A stretch of DNA of 64,000 nucleotides from Acephala macrosclerotiorum (lineage: Eukaryota; Ascomycota; Leotiomycetes; Helotiales; Mollisiaceae): NCBI GenBank assembly GCA_014904845.1, contig MU119370.1, forward strand, positions 1 to 64,000, read 5' to 3'. Under the pieces are notes generated by a model. It saw only the letters and a list, made by a program, of their open reading frames with translations, made no database searches and was not told the DNA's origin. Below, piece by piece: positions 1-9,900 of this stretch. How positions within the stretch are numbered: position 1 is the first letter of the stretch; each line of letters starts with the position of its first letter. The translations under genes and the position numbers were made by a program.

Positions 1-779
1 TTGGGCCTTTTTGCTTTGTGCTCCATTGCCCTTCTACAATAGTATCTAAAAAAAATCCTAGTAATATTAGTACTATCGCTACTTTCTCTAATCTAGCGCC
101 AGAATCATCTACTACTGTTTTTAGTCCAGCGCCAAAGAACTTTTCTACGAAACTAAAAATACGAATATTATAAATCTTTAATCATATATCAAATAAAAAC
201 AAATAAACACAATATTATAATAATTTTAATCGCGAAAAATAGCGTTATTATTATTACTTGAAACGATATAAAACTTTAAACAATAATAGTAATCTAACAA
301 ACTATTTCATCGACTTCTATTATCTAAAAATTGAATTTAAACGCAATATCAAAACTTAAAACGTACAAATCTCACTCGAAAAAACCATCGCTCAAACAAT
401 AACTACTTTTCAAAAACGACGATAATACAATACAAAAACAATAAAATAAAACGTATTAAAAACACTATAAATACAATGTCTAATCTTTAATAATTTATTT
501 TTTCGATTAATTGAAAACAACGAATTTCGAGTTTTTTTAAAGTATTTTAATAAAAACGCGAAAAAACTTCTAACAAAAAATTATTTACAAATTCACAAAT
601 AAGTCCTTCGACAGCACAAAAACTTAAAAAAAACTCTAATCAAAATTACATTAAACAAAACAAAAACGAAAATCTATATTTCTTACAATTTTTAAACTTT
701 TCTCAATTCGATCGCGATTCTCGATATTACAATACAATTTATCGATAAAACTAATACACTTAAAAGTTTAATTTTAAAA

Positions 780-2171
780 ATGAAAAAATTGATTAAAAAG
801 TATAACGAAAAGAACATATTAAAACTAGTACTAGAAATTATCAAAAAATACAATATCAAAAAAAATCTTAATTATTTTACAATAAACAACACAAGAAACA
901 ACAATACTCTTATATTACATCTTTTTAGCGCTTTTCGACGCGAATTCCGATTATCATATAATTCTATTTACTATCGCATACACTATCAAAAACACGTTAT
1001 CAATCTCACTATCAAATCTTTTTTATTTATTACTAACAAAAAAAATATCGAAAAAAATAACACTATTAACGTTTACACGATTACATTAAAAAAAATTGAA
1101 AAATAGAGAAGAAAAAAGCCTTTAAATAAACTCTATAATTTCATAGTTTAATTAATTGAAAATATACAACGATTTTACAACTTCCTAGAAATAACGAATC
1201 AATATATCACTCGAAACAATACAACGCATTGAAATTTATAATTTATAATAATTCAAGCAATATAGAATTTGCGCGATTTAATCGACGAATTTATTACAAT
1301 CTATACAACTATACAACTAAAAAACGATCGATTGAATAATAAAAAATAAACCATAATTTTTACCGTCAAAGACTTTCTACAAAAACTCTCGATAAATACC
1401 AAAACCTGCGAATCTAAACAATCAACTCTCGACTTCGTTCTCTCTTGTACCGATTATATACTCAATCAATTCGAAAAACATAAAACTCAATTCAAAAACG
1501 ATTCTATCTTCAAACCAATATTCAATTCAAAGTAAACGAAAATAAACAAATATTACGATCTCAATAATAAAACGCCTATTTATATTACTACTCTAATTTT
1601 ACACTTTTTACACAAATAGAAATATCTCGAAAAACATTAAAAATCAATATAAATAAAATCTATTAAAATATCTATCAAAAATTTTTAAATAAAAAAATAC
1701 AAAATTTACTTTTCGACCACTACACCGATTCCTACTATTATCGTAAAACCAGCGAAATAAAAAAACGAATTCCTCGAATAATTCATCGAGCAAAAAAATA
1801 TCTCTTTCAACGACGAATACAAACGATACTACAATATAAAACAAATACTAAGCATTAAAAATAGCTACAAATAGTAACTTAAAGAAACACAACAAAAGCG
1901 ATTCTTTTTACTGTCAAGAATAGCTTTAGACATGCTCTCTATCCCAGCTATATCTACTAATTCAAAACGTCTCTTTTTAAGCGCAAAGATCACTATTTCC
2001 GATCGTCGCAATCGTCTTAAGATTGAAACAATTGAAGCCCTTGAGTATTTGAAATCGTGGTTAAATATCGTAGAGACTTTAAACGACGATCTCGAAAATT
2101 TAAACGAATTGGCAAAAGTATTCACTGAAAAAGTGATTACTACAACAATCGATTTAACAAATCTTAATTAA
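780..2171 (+). pseudogene. hAT transposase remnant
   Basis: This is the part of the hAT element where homology can still be read. The longest open pieces are 780-1106 (108 aa, internal transposase region including the conserved N-N-T and H-x-I-N-L motifs) and 1932-2171 (79 aa, C-terminal dimerisation domain ending in a natural stop). Between them, around 1600-1860, fragments such as a D-E-Y motif are visible only across stops and frame changes. No functional protein can be made. The mutation pattern (stops from C-to-T-type changes) fits RIP rather than random decay. The N-terminal zinc-finger part is not recognisable. Confidence 0.75.
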
Positions 2172-2322
2172 ATTGAGACTTTTTTTGACTCGATATATTT
2201 ATATTGGCAATATATTTCTTAAGAAATATAATATAGCAATTCTATATTTCGACGATACGATATAAATAGCTTCATATCGCGATTATATTTCGACCCTCCA
2301 TATTACCCAATATATATTACTT

Positions 2323-2341
2323 CATATTGTGACCCACACTG
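2323..2341 (-). repeat. Probable right terminal inverted repeat of the hAT element
   Basis: Read on the minus strand this end starts CAGTGTGGGTCACAATATG. hAT termini usually begin with CAG(T/G)G. It coincides with the composition boundary between AT-rich element DNA and normal gene DNA. The partner repeat lies outside the window, so this rests on one end only. Confidence 0.45.
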
Positions 2342-2581
2342 TGTTTGACCACTCTTGTATTGATTCAATCCTCCTCAGCAGAACCTAGAGCTATGCCACT
2401 TGAGTATTAAGTAGTAAAATGCAATATTGTATATGAATGCCATGATGAATAACCGCGCGGCAGCAACCTTGACAGATTCTCAGACCCAGACCCAGACCAC
2501 ACAGTACCAAAGCCAGCAAAGTCACCGTCGCCATCACCACCATCGTCATCACGAAGCAATCGCAAACGAAAGCTCCATCCA

Positions 2582-2616
2582 GGCTTCTCCGGCTCCCCGG
2601 AGGGGCATAGTGAAGC
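2582..2616. repeat. Palindromic element, degenerate copy D (35 bp)
   Basis: The left arm GGCTTCTCCGGCTCC matches the left arm of copy C at 14 of 15 positions. The right arm GGGCATAGTGAAGC matches the common right arm at 11 of 14. The centre is 6 bp instead of 10. Near the tips the C-to-T change on the left (GCTTC) is matched by a G-to-A change on the right (GAAGC), so pairing is kept. On the coding (minus) strand the copy begins at the last base of the zinc-finger gene's TAG stop, so it lies in the 3' untranslated region. Confidence 0.65.
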
Positions 2617-4500
2617 TACGCAACTCTTCTCTTTGATCCAGGGGAACCAAAGTTGTATCTGCACTCTGTTTTTTCAATGTGCAGCTCTTTCGACCGAGAG
2701 CTACCCCAACTCTCACCACATTGATGGCAGACATATCCTTTCAACTGATTCTTCTGATGATCGTCGACGTTCAGGTGATGAAATCGATTAAGATGGTTGA
2801 GGTAATGCTTCACAACAGGGAAGGACTGCATGCATTGAGAGAAAGGACATTGATACGGTCTGAAGTCGATAGGAAGGTAATTGCCATTTTCGCGGAAGTA
2901 CTGATCGGCGAATCGATCGACACCGTTGACTACCGACTTCCAAACCCCATTAGGCATTGAGCGGTTATGCCCGGAGGGAGGGAGATGTGGTTCAGCATAG
3001 TCTTCAGACTCTGAAAGAAGTTCATTTGAAGCACGCTCCTTGGTATTGTCTGGGGATGGGCGGAAGGAAGAAGAAGCATCATCAGCAGCAGCATGCCGAC
3101 CTTTGCCGGCTCCGCCGGCTCCCCCCGAAGAGGGGCCTGGTGGAGCATGGTTCTTGTCGAAAAATTGGCCGAGATCGTTGAGATGGAACTCGGTGAGGTA
3201 GATGTTGACTTGCGACCGAATCTTGCCTGGGACGGTGCCTGATGACGGCTCGCATAGTGGAAAGTGAGAGCATTCAGGATCCTCGCCGGCAAGCAGCAGG
3301 AGCGTGCATCCATTCCGCTCACTATTGACGTTTGGAGATTCGGGTACGACGTGCGCAGGCGTGAGGCAGTGTACACCACATGTATGCGATCCCTCAGCAT
3401 GCTTTCTGAGAAATGCAAGGATGTTACTGCGGCCAGAGATCTTCCCTGTGGCAATCATCAGGAGACGGGAGAAAGCAGTGCGGTACGTATGTTGATGAGG
3501 GTGAGAGCTATCGCAGCAGTGCCATCTGAGCTCAACAGTGCAAGTCTGAACATTGACGCAACCTTGAGGATCATCGATTGTCTTGTTCTGCATGATCACG
3601 GCAATCTGCGAGAGAAGCTGCTGTGCGAGAGGGGTACAGAGTGCGTCAGCCAGACATTCGGAATAAGGGCAATCGTTGACTCGAGGATTGATGCCTAGTT
3701 GCGAGATATCTTGACCTGGCAAAGATGTGGAGTTGAAGAGGTCGAGAATTGTGTCTGAATTTTCGAACCAGGAGTCCTCACAGAACCACGGCGCCGTAGA
3801 CGAGGTTGGGCCAGGTGGCGTTGTGGCGAACCCCGAAGACGAGGCTCCGCCGGCTCCTACAATTGTAGGGCCTGGTGGAGCTGGGCTGAACATCGAGGAG
3901 CTTCCAGATGAAGTATGGGGAGGTCTTGAGGGGAAGCCCGAAGTATTTTGCATGTATCGGGAAGGAATATACAGCCCACCCGAAGGAACGGCGGATGATC
4001 TAGTTGAAGAATCTTGCTACAAAGTTGTCAGAGGCGAAGTCTACAAGAGGAGGAGATGTGGGATTAACTGACCGTAGAGTACCACGCAGCCGCAAATGTA
4101 TTGTAGAGGAAGCGGGTGGCTTGGCAAATATCAGGGATTTTGGCGGCTTCTTCCTCGAGTGCAACAAGTGGTGCCCCATCGAAGCAATGGTTCAAAGCCT
4201 TAGAGAAATGGCTGTATACCCACATGGCGAAGAGTCCTCCAACCCTATTATGCATGTTGCCAGCCGTGAATTGTTGTAGGACTTTCAACAAGACGACGTT
4301 GAAGTCTTCGAACGGAGCATGATCTGAAGACGGCGAGGTAGAGGAGGAGGAAGGCGCGGAGTCTTCAAGGGTCGCAGTAGACTGGGTTCGAGAACGAGAG
4401 AGTCCCGCATTACTTCCTAGAACCACAAGTTAGCTGATGTCTGGGAACTCGGAACGTAGACTGATAGTTTACCAGAGAGATTGACAGACGGCGGAGGCAT
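2616..4500 (-). CDS. C2H2 zinc-finger protein carrying two in-frame palindromic elements
   Basis: I join three exons: 4500-4473, 4416-4073 and 4016-2616, with 56-bp introns at 4417-4472 and 4017-4072 (branch-like CTAAC and CTGAC before the acceptors). This gives 590 aa in one frame. The C-terminal 80 residues hold C2H2-type finger patterns (CPFSQC...H..H and CHQCGESW...H), so a nucleic-acid-binding or regulatory nuclear role is likely. Earlier parts have Cys/His-rich stretches (residues about 200-330) that I cannot assign. Residues 170-182 and 415-427 are the 13-residue products of the 39-bp palindromes: APPGPTIVGAGGA and APPGPSSGGAGGA. A related half copy (PPGPTS) follows the first. The tail ends in a basic GSKRRVA. 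The target is unknown. The second intron border was chosen because it alone keeps the frame open. Confidence 0.75.
3108..3146. repeat. Palindromic element, copy A (39 bp, in-frame in zinc-finger gene)
   Basis: Plus strand: left arm GGCTCCGCCGGCTCC, 10-bp centre CCCCGAAGAG, right arm GGGCCTGGTGGAGC. The arms can pair and the centre extends the stem (CCCC with GGGG around a CGAAGA loop). On the coding minus strand it is exactly 13 codons, APPGPSSGGAGGA, at residues 415-427 of the zinc-finger protein. Confidence 0.85.
3801..3821. repeat. Possible half copy of the palindromic element
   Basis: The coding-strand segment resembles the first 21 bases of copy C (about 16 of 21 identical) and encodes TPPGPTS. 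It lies 21 bp from copy B. Only one arm and part of the centre are present. Chance similarity through Pro/Gly-rich coding is possible. Confidence 0.35.
3843..3881. repeat. Palindromic element, copy B (39 bp, in-frame in zinc-finger gene)
   Basis: Left arm GGCTCCGCCGGCTCC and right arm GGGCCTGGTGGAGC are identical to copy A, but the 10-bp centre is TACAATTGTA, itself a perfect palindrome. On the minus strand it reads as 13 codons, APPGPTIVGAGGA, residues 170-182 of the zinc-finger protein. Confidence 0.85.
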
Positions 4501-4583
4501 GGCAGACGAAGAGGAACCAGAAACAGGGTGCTTGGACGTGGGAGCTTTGACGATATGTCAGCTGCGTCCACAGCGAAGGCTAG

Positions 4584-5057
4584 CTAGAAAGGATTGGACC
4601 GCTCACTTCTTGGAACGCCACGCAGACCGGCTCCTCCGGCTCCTAGCGAAGTAGGGCCTGGTGGAGCAAAAGGTGCAGCATCTGGGGAGAGCTTGGCCTT
4701 CTTCTTCGGTTTGTCGACTGGAGAATCGCTGTGCAGGAAGTTAGCCTAACGTGGTTCAACCCTCAGAATGCTGATGAGTACTGCAGTGGATAGAGCTAAG
4801 ATGAGTCACCAACCTCGACGCGTCGAGATCAGTGCTACTTGAGCTCCATCCACGCCAGCGACAAGCCAGTAGGAAGCAGGCATCGCGAAGATGGGCATAT
4901 CAGGAGTCGCAAGAAGAGATTAAGGTCAGGAAACTTACGGTGATGGCCGCTTGCCGTTCCTGTTGACGACTCGCGGTGTATTGAAGAAGGCAGCGTACAA
5001 GCCGTAGGCGCTGCCGAGAGAGGTGATAGATAGAACAACCCACAGAAAGGACTCCAT
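4584..5057 (-). CDS. Small membrane-anchored protein with an in-frame palindromic element
   Basis: Two exons, 5057-4939 and 4728-4584, are joined across a 210-bp intron (GTAAG donor, GCTAAC branch site close to a CACAG acceptor), giving 87 aa. The start MESFLWVVLSITSLGSAYGL is a hydrophobic segment, a signal anchor or single transmembrane helix. It is followed by a basic stretch (KPKKKAKL) and then APPGPTSLGAGGA at residues 61-73, the translated palindromic element (copy C). The end is RSERSNPF and a TAG stop. I do not recognise the family. The gene lies 83 bp upstream of the zinc-finger gene on the same strand, yet the two proteins share nothing except the 13-residue module. The intron is longer than its neighbours, so another internal exon cannot be excluded. 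Confidence 0.65.
4629..4667. repeat. Palindromic element, copy C (39 bp, in-frame in small membrane-protein gene)
   Basis: Left arm GGCTCCTCCGGCTCC differs at one base from copies A and B, the centre is TAGCGAAGTA, and the right arm GGGCCTGGTGGAGC is identical. The coding strand gives 13 codons, APPGPTSLGAGGA, in the same phase as in the neighbouring gene. Confidence 0.85.
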
Positions 5058-6120
5058 GGCTAGAAAAACGATAAGGGAAGTAGTTTGGGGTGTTTTTTGG
5101 ATAAGTCTACATGAAATAGTGATTGATAAGAAGAAATTGATGGGAGTGATGAGGTGCTGATGGAGATGAAGGAAGGAAGAAGCAAGAGGAGCCAAAGACG
5201 AAAACAAATACCTCGCGACCGCGCTAAAATCGGAGGTGCAAGCGAGCACCACTTACAGCAACAACTATGTACGTCAGCCCTCTCTTCCTTAATGACTTTA
5301 GTCAACAAGCCCAAGGCCGAAAGGACGACCAATCGGATTTTCGAGCATCAATTTTGAGCATATGCGGCACCGGAACAGCAAACAAAGCCCAGCATCTGTG
5401 ACCATGCCATTAACTCCAGCCAGGCAACTTCATCTACGATCCAGAGTGCAAACTTAAATGGCAAAGAAGAGCTGTTAAGAGAGCACTTACCTCGCTAAGT
5501 AAAGAAACGTCTACTACTGGCGTCCCCTTTGGCTTATTGCGAGCTGACGACAAGGAAAAGGGGACGCTTAGTACAACGAACCACGAGATGGATGTAGGAC
5601 TTCTGCTTCTCGTTGGCCAGCGATTGATGTTGGAAATAATTCGACGTTGTAATAAAAACTTCGCTTCATGCGGCTGAAAAGACGGTGCACGACCGTTGGT
5701 GCTCGGCGCGAGCCGTACAGTGGCGCAACTCCACAACTTTCGTGCTGCGGATGGTGAGCCGTCTGTGCTCTTTGCTTCAGCGTCCGAAGTGGGTGGACGA
5801 TACCAGGCCGGCCTCGGTACCGCAGGTTCGTTGAAGCCGGACTGGGCACATCGCGGGAGCAGGGGTGGCGGGGAATTTATCCATATTCTGGAGAGGAAGA
5901 CCTGCGGAAGGCTGCTTCCGAGGACTGCAACAAGGATTCTCCGGGCAATCCGCGACGGCCAGGAACAGTATTCTTGTCACATCAGCACATCGAAGTAGAG
6001 CAGTTGCCCATAATCTTTCCCAGTGGTGACCTTTACTTTTCCAATCCAGCAGACTCATTCGTGGGGATTATGAAAAGCAGGACAAACAAAAGGGATTGAA
6101 ATGGAAAAGATTTTGAATTG
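5058..6120. other. No supported gene
   Basis: This region lies upstream of the small membrane-protein gene. Open frames of about 90-100 codons occur on both strands (for example 5568-5849 and 5777-6058 on the minus strand), but none shows a recognisable domain, signal peptide or clean splice structure. The first few hundred bases probably hold the promoter of the 87-aa gene. Confidence 0.4.
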
Positions 6121-6435
6121 CTATATTGGAGTGGAGACCTTGATACTCTCAAAAATAATCAAAAAGTAGTTGAAACGCGCAATGATATCTGCCTGACCAT
6201 CTCCTTTTGATCCAATGTACTCCCGCCGCAGAACCAAAAGATGCCCTTCCAAGCCATCTCCAAGAATATCCAGCTTCGTGTCCAAAGTCCACCCTCGTAA
6301 GAAGTACCTCTCTAGACTCTTGACCTGCCGCTCCCCCTCTAGTGCTTGATCCAAAACCACCAAGTTTCGGTCTCCTAGACGCTTTGCCCAGCTTGTTAAA
6401 TCACAACCGCTCTTGGATCTGTACCCCAAATCCAT
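6121..6435 (-). CDS. Unrecognised protein-like ORF (possible terminal exon)
   Basis: A minus-strand open frame of about 100 codons ends at 6121. Its composition (charged, amphipathic, with LTSWAKRLGDRNLVVLDQAL and a C-terminal FNYFLIIFESIKV) looks like real protein rather than noise. It may be the last exon of a longer minus-strand gene, since another open stretch with a hydrophobic N-terminus lies at 6688-6930, but I could not build a convincing exon chain between them. No family is recognised. It could also be a gene relic. Confidence 0.3.
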   Translation of the reverse strand: MDLGYRSKSGCDLTSWAKRLGDRNLVVLDQALEGERQVKSLERYFLRGWTLDTKLDILGDGLEGHLLVLRREYIGSKGDGQADIIARFNYFLIIFESIKVSTPI

Positions 6436-7349
6436 GCTCGAAACGCATTGACTCGAAGGCTTTAACTTGTGTTCTCGTAGAAGACTGTAACTGGAGGCGT
6501 GTCGGACAGCGAGCTAACTTGAATGCTCAAATATTACTATATAATGCTGAGAACGTGAAAAAGGCTGCGCTGGAAACCCTCCTCGCCAATTCAACTATCC
6601 TGCCTACGGAGGTTGCCGGAAAACAAAGAGCAAGGGAGCCGATTCAAACACAAAGATCTAGAGTAATCGTAGTATGATAATCAAAAGTTAAGACCGAAAA
6701 GTCCACTTACTTTGACTCTGGTTGGGTTGGAATTTATGGTCCGGCGCCAAGAGTCCAAGATCGAGTCCTTTACCACCGCGGCAGGTGAGAAACTGTGCAA
6801 TCAAACATAAGAAAACGAAATGGAATAGTATGGAACAAATGGGAGCTACCAATAACTGACAGAATCTCATCCCAAATGATTTCAATAGCAAAATCAGATA
6901 AATTTTAGACGTTCCGACCCAAACATACACATCAACCCCGAGCTAATTAATGAGGAATAGCGTCAAATATTAGCGCCAAACTTTTTTCGTGGGAATTGAT
7001 CTCCTCCCCTCTTTCTTTTCCTCTTTATTACGAAGTCAAAGTTTTCGAATTATCAACGCGCCAACTTCTCAACCTTCGATTGTGTCCTGCGATTCCTTCT
7101 CCATCTTCTCAGATACCTCTTAAACTCGTAAGTAACGTTCTATTTCTCTGCAAGTCTTCAATTCCATCCAGTCGCTGTTGTCGCGTCACGCACCGAAGTC
7201 GATCTGAGCACAGTCATTTCAGCCCCTCCCCCTTCAGCCTCTCCTCCAGGCCCTATTACCTCTCCATCCCATGGCAGTCATACCAGACCTTCCTTAAATC
7301 TGTTGTTCAAGGGCCTTGCTAACTTATTGACAATTGACAGACCGCAATC

Positions 7350-8368
7350 ATGCCCAAGTCCAATCGTCGCGTACGTCCTTCCTGGGCCTTTGACTATTCT
7401 GCTTCTATATACTCACCTTCGAACATAGCCTCGTCGCCTTACCGAACCCAGTGCCAAGCAGAAGGCTGCCGGCGTGCGTTCCATCTACCAGACATTTGTT
7501 TATGCGAGGCTAACAATTCCAGGTCTCCTCCATCTCTCGTACGACCAAACCTGCCAAGTCCAACGCATGTTTCACCCTTCCTCTATGTTGTACCTCAACT
7601 AACACTATTCAGAAAGGTGGCAGAAGATCCGTTGGTGTTGCGCGTCACAATCTCACGGGCGCCGAGCGCCGTCGTCGCAGGAAAGAAAAGGAAGCCCAAG
7701 CTGCTAGTACACAAGATCATGATAATGATGATGAGGATGAAGACGATGATGCGGAGATGGACCTCGCTCTTCCAAGCCCAGCACCAGCTGGGGCTAGTCG
7801 AGCCAATGCCTTTCCAGTTCTCACAAAAGAGGACGGTCCCGAGATGGATGGAGAGTATACCTCGCCATTTCCTGATGTTACAATTCCACGTATAGGCTAA
7901 CACATTTAGGGCTACTTGCCAAGGTCCTTGCGGTTTGAAGTATCGTCGAGGTGGTCGTGATGCGCATGGTGTGGATGGCAAGTACGGAAAAGTCGGTCAA
8001 AATCCCAGATACTTCTCCAAAGCTTCGCTTGATCATGGTGGCAAGGGAGTAAGTTCTCCCTATCATCCTTCCTCTTTTGTTAGTGCTGATATCATCGAAG
8101 TTCTGCAAGAGCTGCGAATTCTGGGTGGCTTCAGGCATGAATGGTCCGTGTCCAAACGCAGGTCATCTCACCAAGGCACAGATGGATGCATGGGTTGATG
8201 CTTTGAAGCGAGTAAGTTCCTCTCTCATGAAATTCTTTGATGCATAGCATCGCTAACAAGCCGTAGGGTCTATGGTCGGTGCCAGAGGAGGACCTAGGCG
8301 TGGCGAGCGACATGGCATATCTTTCGGATCCAGAGAACGGGTACTACTCGAATGATGATGACAACTAG
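7350..8368 (+). CDS. Hypothetical basic protein with a C-terminal cysteine motif (7 exons)
   Basis: Seven exons are joined in frame: 7350-7370, 7429-7473, 7523-7564, 7613-7854, 7910-8048, 8101-8211 and 8267-8368, giving 233 aa. The third intron (7565-7612) must use a GC donor to keep the frame; the others are GT-AG with good branch sites. The N-terminus is very basic (MPKSNRR, GAERRRRRKEKE) and is followed by an acidic run (DNDDEDEDDDAE). The second half holds paired cysteines, CQGPC near residue 118 and FCKSCEFW...GPCPNAGH near residue 163-185, which could bind a metal. Basic plus acidic low-complexity segments suggest a nuclear or nucleolar protein. The family is not recognised. A pyrimidine-rich promoter stretch lies at about 7000-7340. 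Confidence 0.7.
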
Positions 8369-8742
8369 GCAGGATCAGCTTGCTTGACTCGACCCCCGCC
8401 AGGGGCGTCTGGACAAGCCACTGCTGCGTCTTGGCCATACCATGTCTTCGGGTTGTCTCGTGTTTTGCTTCCAGCTCGGTGCTTGCGTGTTCTTCGGTTT
8501 GCGGTTCTGGTAATGGCCGACATGCTTCTCAGATTCCCTAAGTAGCTTTGCGATAATCGCATCAGTAATGAACTACTACACACAGCCATATGCGCTATCG
8601 TGAAATGTCAAAGTGAATAATTGCAAGTTGCAGCTGTGAGGCATTACAGAAGGTAAAGTACATAGAGATCAATAGATTGCAACAAGATCAGGTACTGGCG
8701 CTGTCCGAGAAAGGCGACGTTCATAATCTCCTGGATTTTGAA

Positions 8743-9048
8743 ATGGCCATAAATGAGTTCACCAAGGCGGAGGAAAAGAAAAAGAGGAAAGCTTCGAAGG
8801 CGCAAGGCTCACGCGCACCGAAGGTTCCCAATGCCAACGCACCCGCCCGCCCAACTCGTGCTCAACCGCTGATCGACAAGGAACTGCCAAAGCCCAGGAG
8901 TCAAAATAAAGGTTCTCTCAAGCCAAGTTCTCGAAATAAGACGCAAGCCAAGGTCGCTTCTACTCCTAAGCCAGCTACCCCGGTTCGAGTCCAGCCATCG
9001 AGAAAGCGCACTCATGATACCGCGGCAGGTGAAAGAGCAACTTCTTAA
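8743..9048 (+). CDS. Hypothetical Lys/Pro-rich small protein
   Basis: The first ATG of this open frame gives about 101 aa: a short helical start (MAINEFTKAEEKKKRKASKA) and then a basic, proline-rich disordered tail. The codon after ATS is TAA, but the frame stays open beyond it for KKPRRENQGPSGTQG before a second stop, so the original end may have been further on. No domain is visible. It could be a real disordered nuclear protein, an exon of a larger gene, or chance. Confidence 0.3.
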   Translation: MAINEFTKAEEKKKRKASKAQGSRAPKVPNANAPARPTRAQPLIDKELPKPRSQNKGSLKPSSRNKTQAKVASTPKPATPVRVQPSRKRTHDTAAGERATS

Positions 9049-9900
9049 AAGAAACCCCGAAGAGAAAATCAAGGACCATCTGGAACCCAAGGATGAATTT
9101 GCCGCTTTCTTTTGGTTCTTCTACGAGAAATTCTTTGCGTGGAGTTTTCTTAGTAAAGCAGCAAGTTCTAGTTGTTTTTTGTCTTCTGGGACATCAACAA
9201 CATCAAAAGTTATTTGTTTCCCGTTTTCTACCTTCGACTAGAGTTCCTCGAGTTGCTTCCGGGCTGGTTCTACCTCCCCTTCCTCTTTCTTTCACGATCG
9301 AGATCAGAAGCGCTCACACGTACTTGAATTTCTTTTCCCATTGCTCTGAGTTAACAATGGCGAAGCTTTGCTTTGTGGTTGTCATTCTCGTTCTTTGATG
9401 CATTCATTTACGAATGAAGATTCCAGAGAGCACATCCACCTGAACCTGGCACCTGCTCCTCGAGAACAATTAGCTAGTGCCAGCGGCAACTAGAATATAA
9501 AAAGATTCGTAATATCTTAGTTTGATTATCACACTGGATCTAGATTGTTAGGATCCTTGGAATCGGGGTAGCTTATTATCTAAATATATTCTCTAGAAAG
9601 CGAGAATGCCTGGTGGCGTCTCGTTGATGTTCCCATGCAAATGGGGCTTTTAGTGCGATCGAAATATTGAAATAAGCAGTCAATGATGGCCTTGGCAATA
9701 CTCGATGTTTGATATCATCTTTTAAAGAGGTGGTCCATACTAATCTGGGTATCCTGTTTCGAAGTTGCAGCTATTTATAGATTGAGGACAGAGCTCGACA
9801 ATCGTTGAAAATGTGCTAGTATCGCCGGGGGTTCCTTCAATCTTGAAGTATATCTCCTACCCCAAGCCTTTTCAATATTAAGAAGAAGCTCATCCTATTC
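9049..9900. other. Intergenic, nothing recognised
   Basis: No protein family, RNA gene or repeat is visible. The last 500 bases before 9901 are moderately AT-rich and form the downstream region of the ankyrin NLR on the minus strand. Confidence 0.5.

Larger units (their letters stand above)
1..2341 (+). mobile_element. RIP-degraded hAT transposon (right part; left end outside window)
   Basis: The stretch is strongly AT-rich and full of stop codons, and the composition changes abruptly near 2342. Translated pieces on the + strand still resemble fungal hAT (Restless-like) transposases. Residues encoded at about 860-1030 read like the core NYFTINNTRNNNT...HVINLTIKSFLF, and 1932-2171 matches the hAT C-terminal dimerisation region (LLSIPA-type motif, ISDRRN, IETIEALEYLKSW). 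The right end is probably 2341: read on the minus strand the terminus begins CAGTGTGGGTCACAATATG, a CAGTG start common in hAT elements, and 2342-2349 (tgtttgac) is a candidate 8-bp target duplication. Loss of C and G with many TA dinucleotides is what RIP produces. The left end and the second target-site copy are not in the window, so the boundary is an inference. Confidence 0.8.

Noticed and set aside
2427..4279. Several plus-strand ORFs of 70-144 codons across the zinc-finger gene
   Set aside because: They are antisense shadows; the minus strand carries the conserved C2H2 pattern and consistent introns.
8978..9000. GGTTCGAGTCC, identical to a tRNA B-box, on the plus strand
   Set aside because: No acceptor, D or anticodon arm can be drawn around it, and it lies inside a Lys/Pro-rich open frame.
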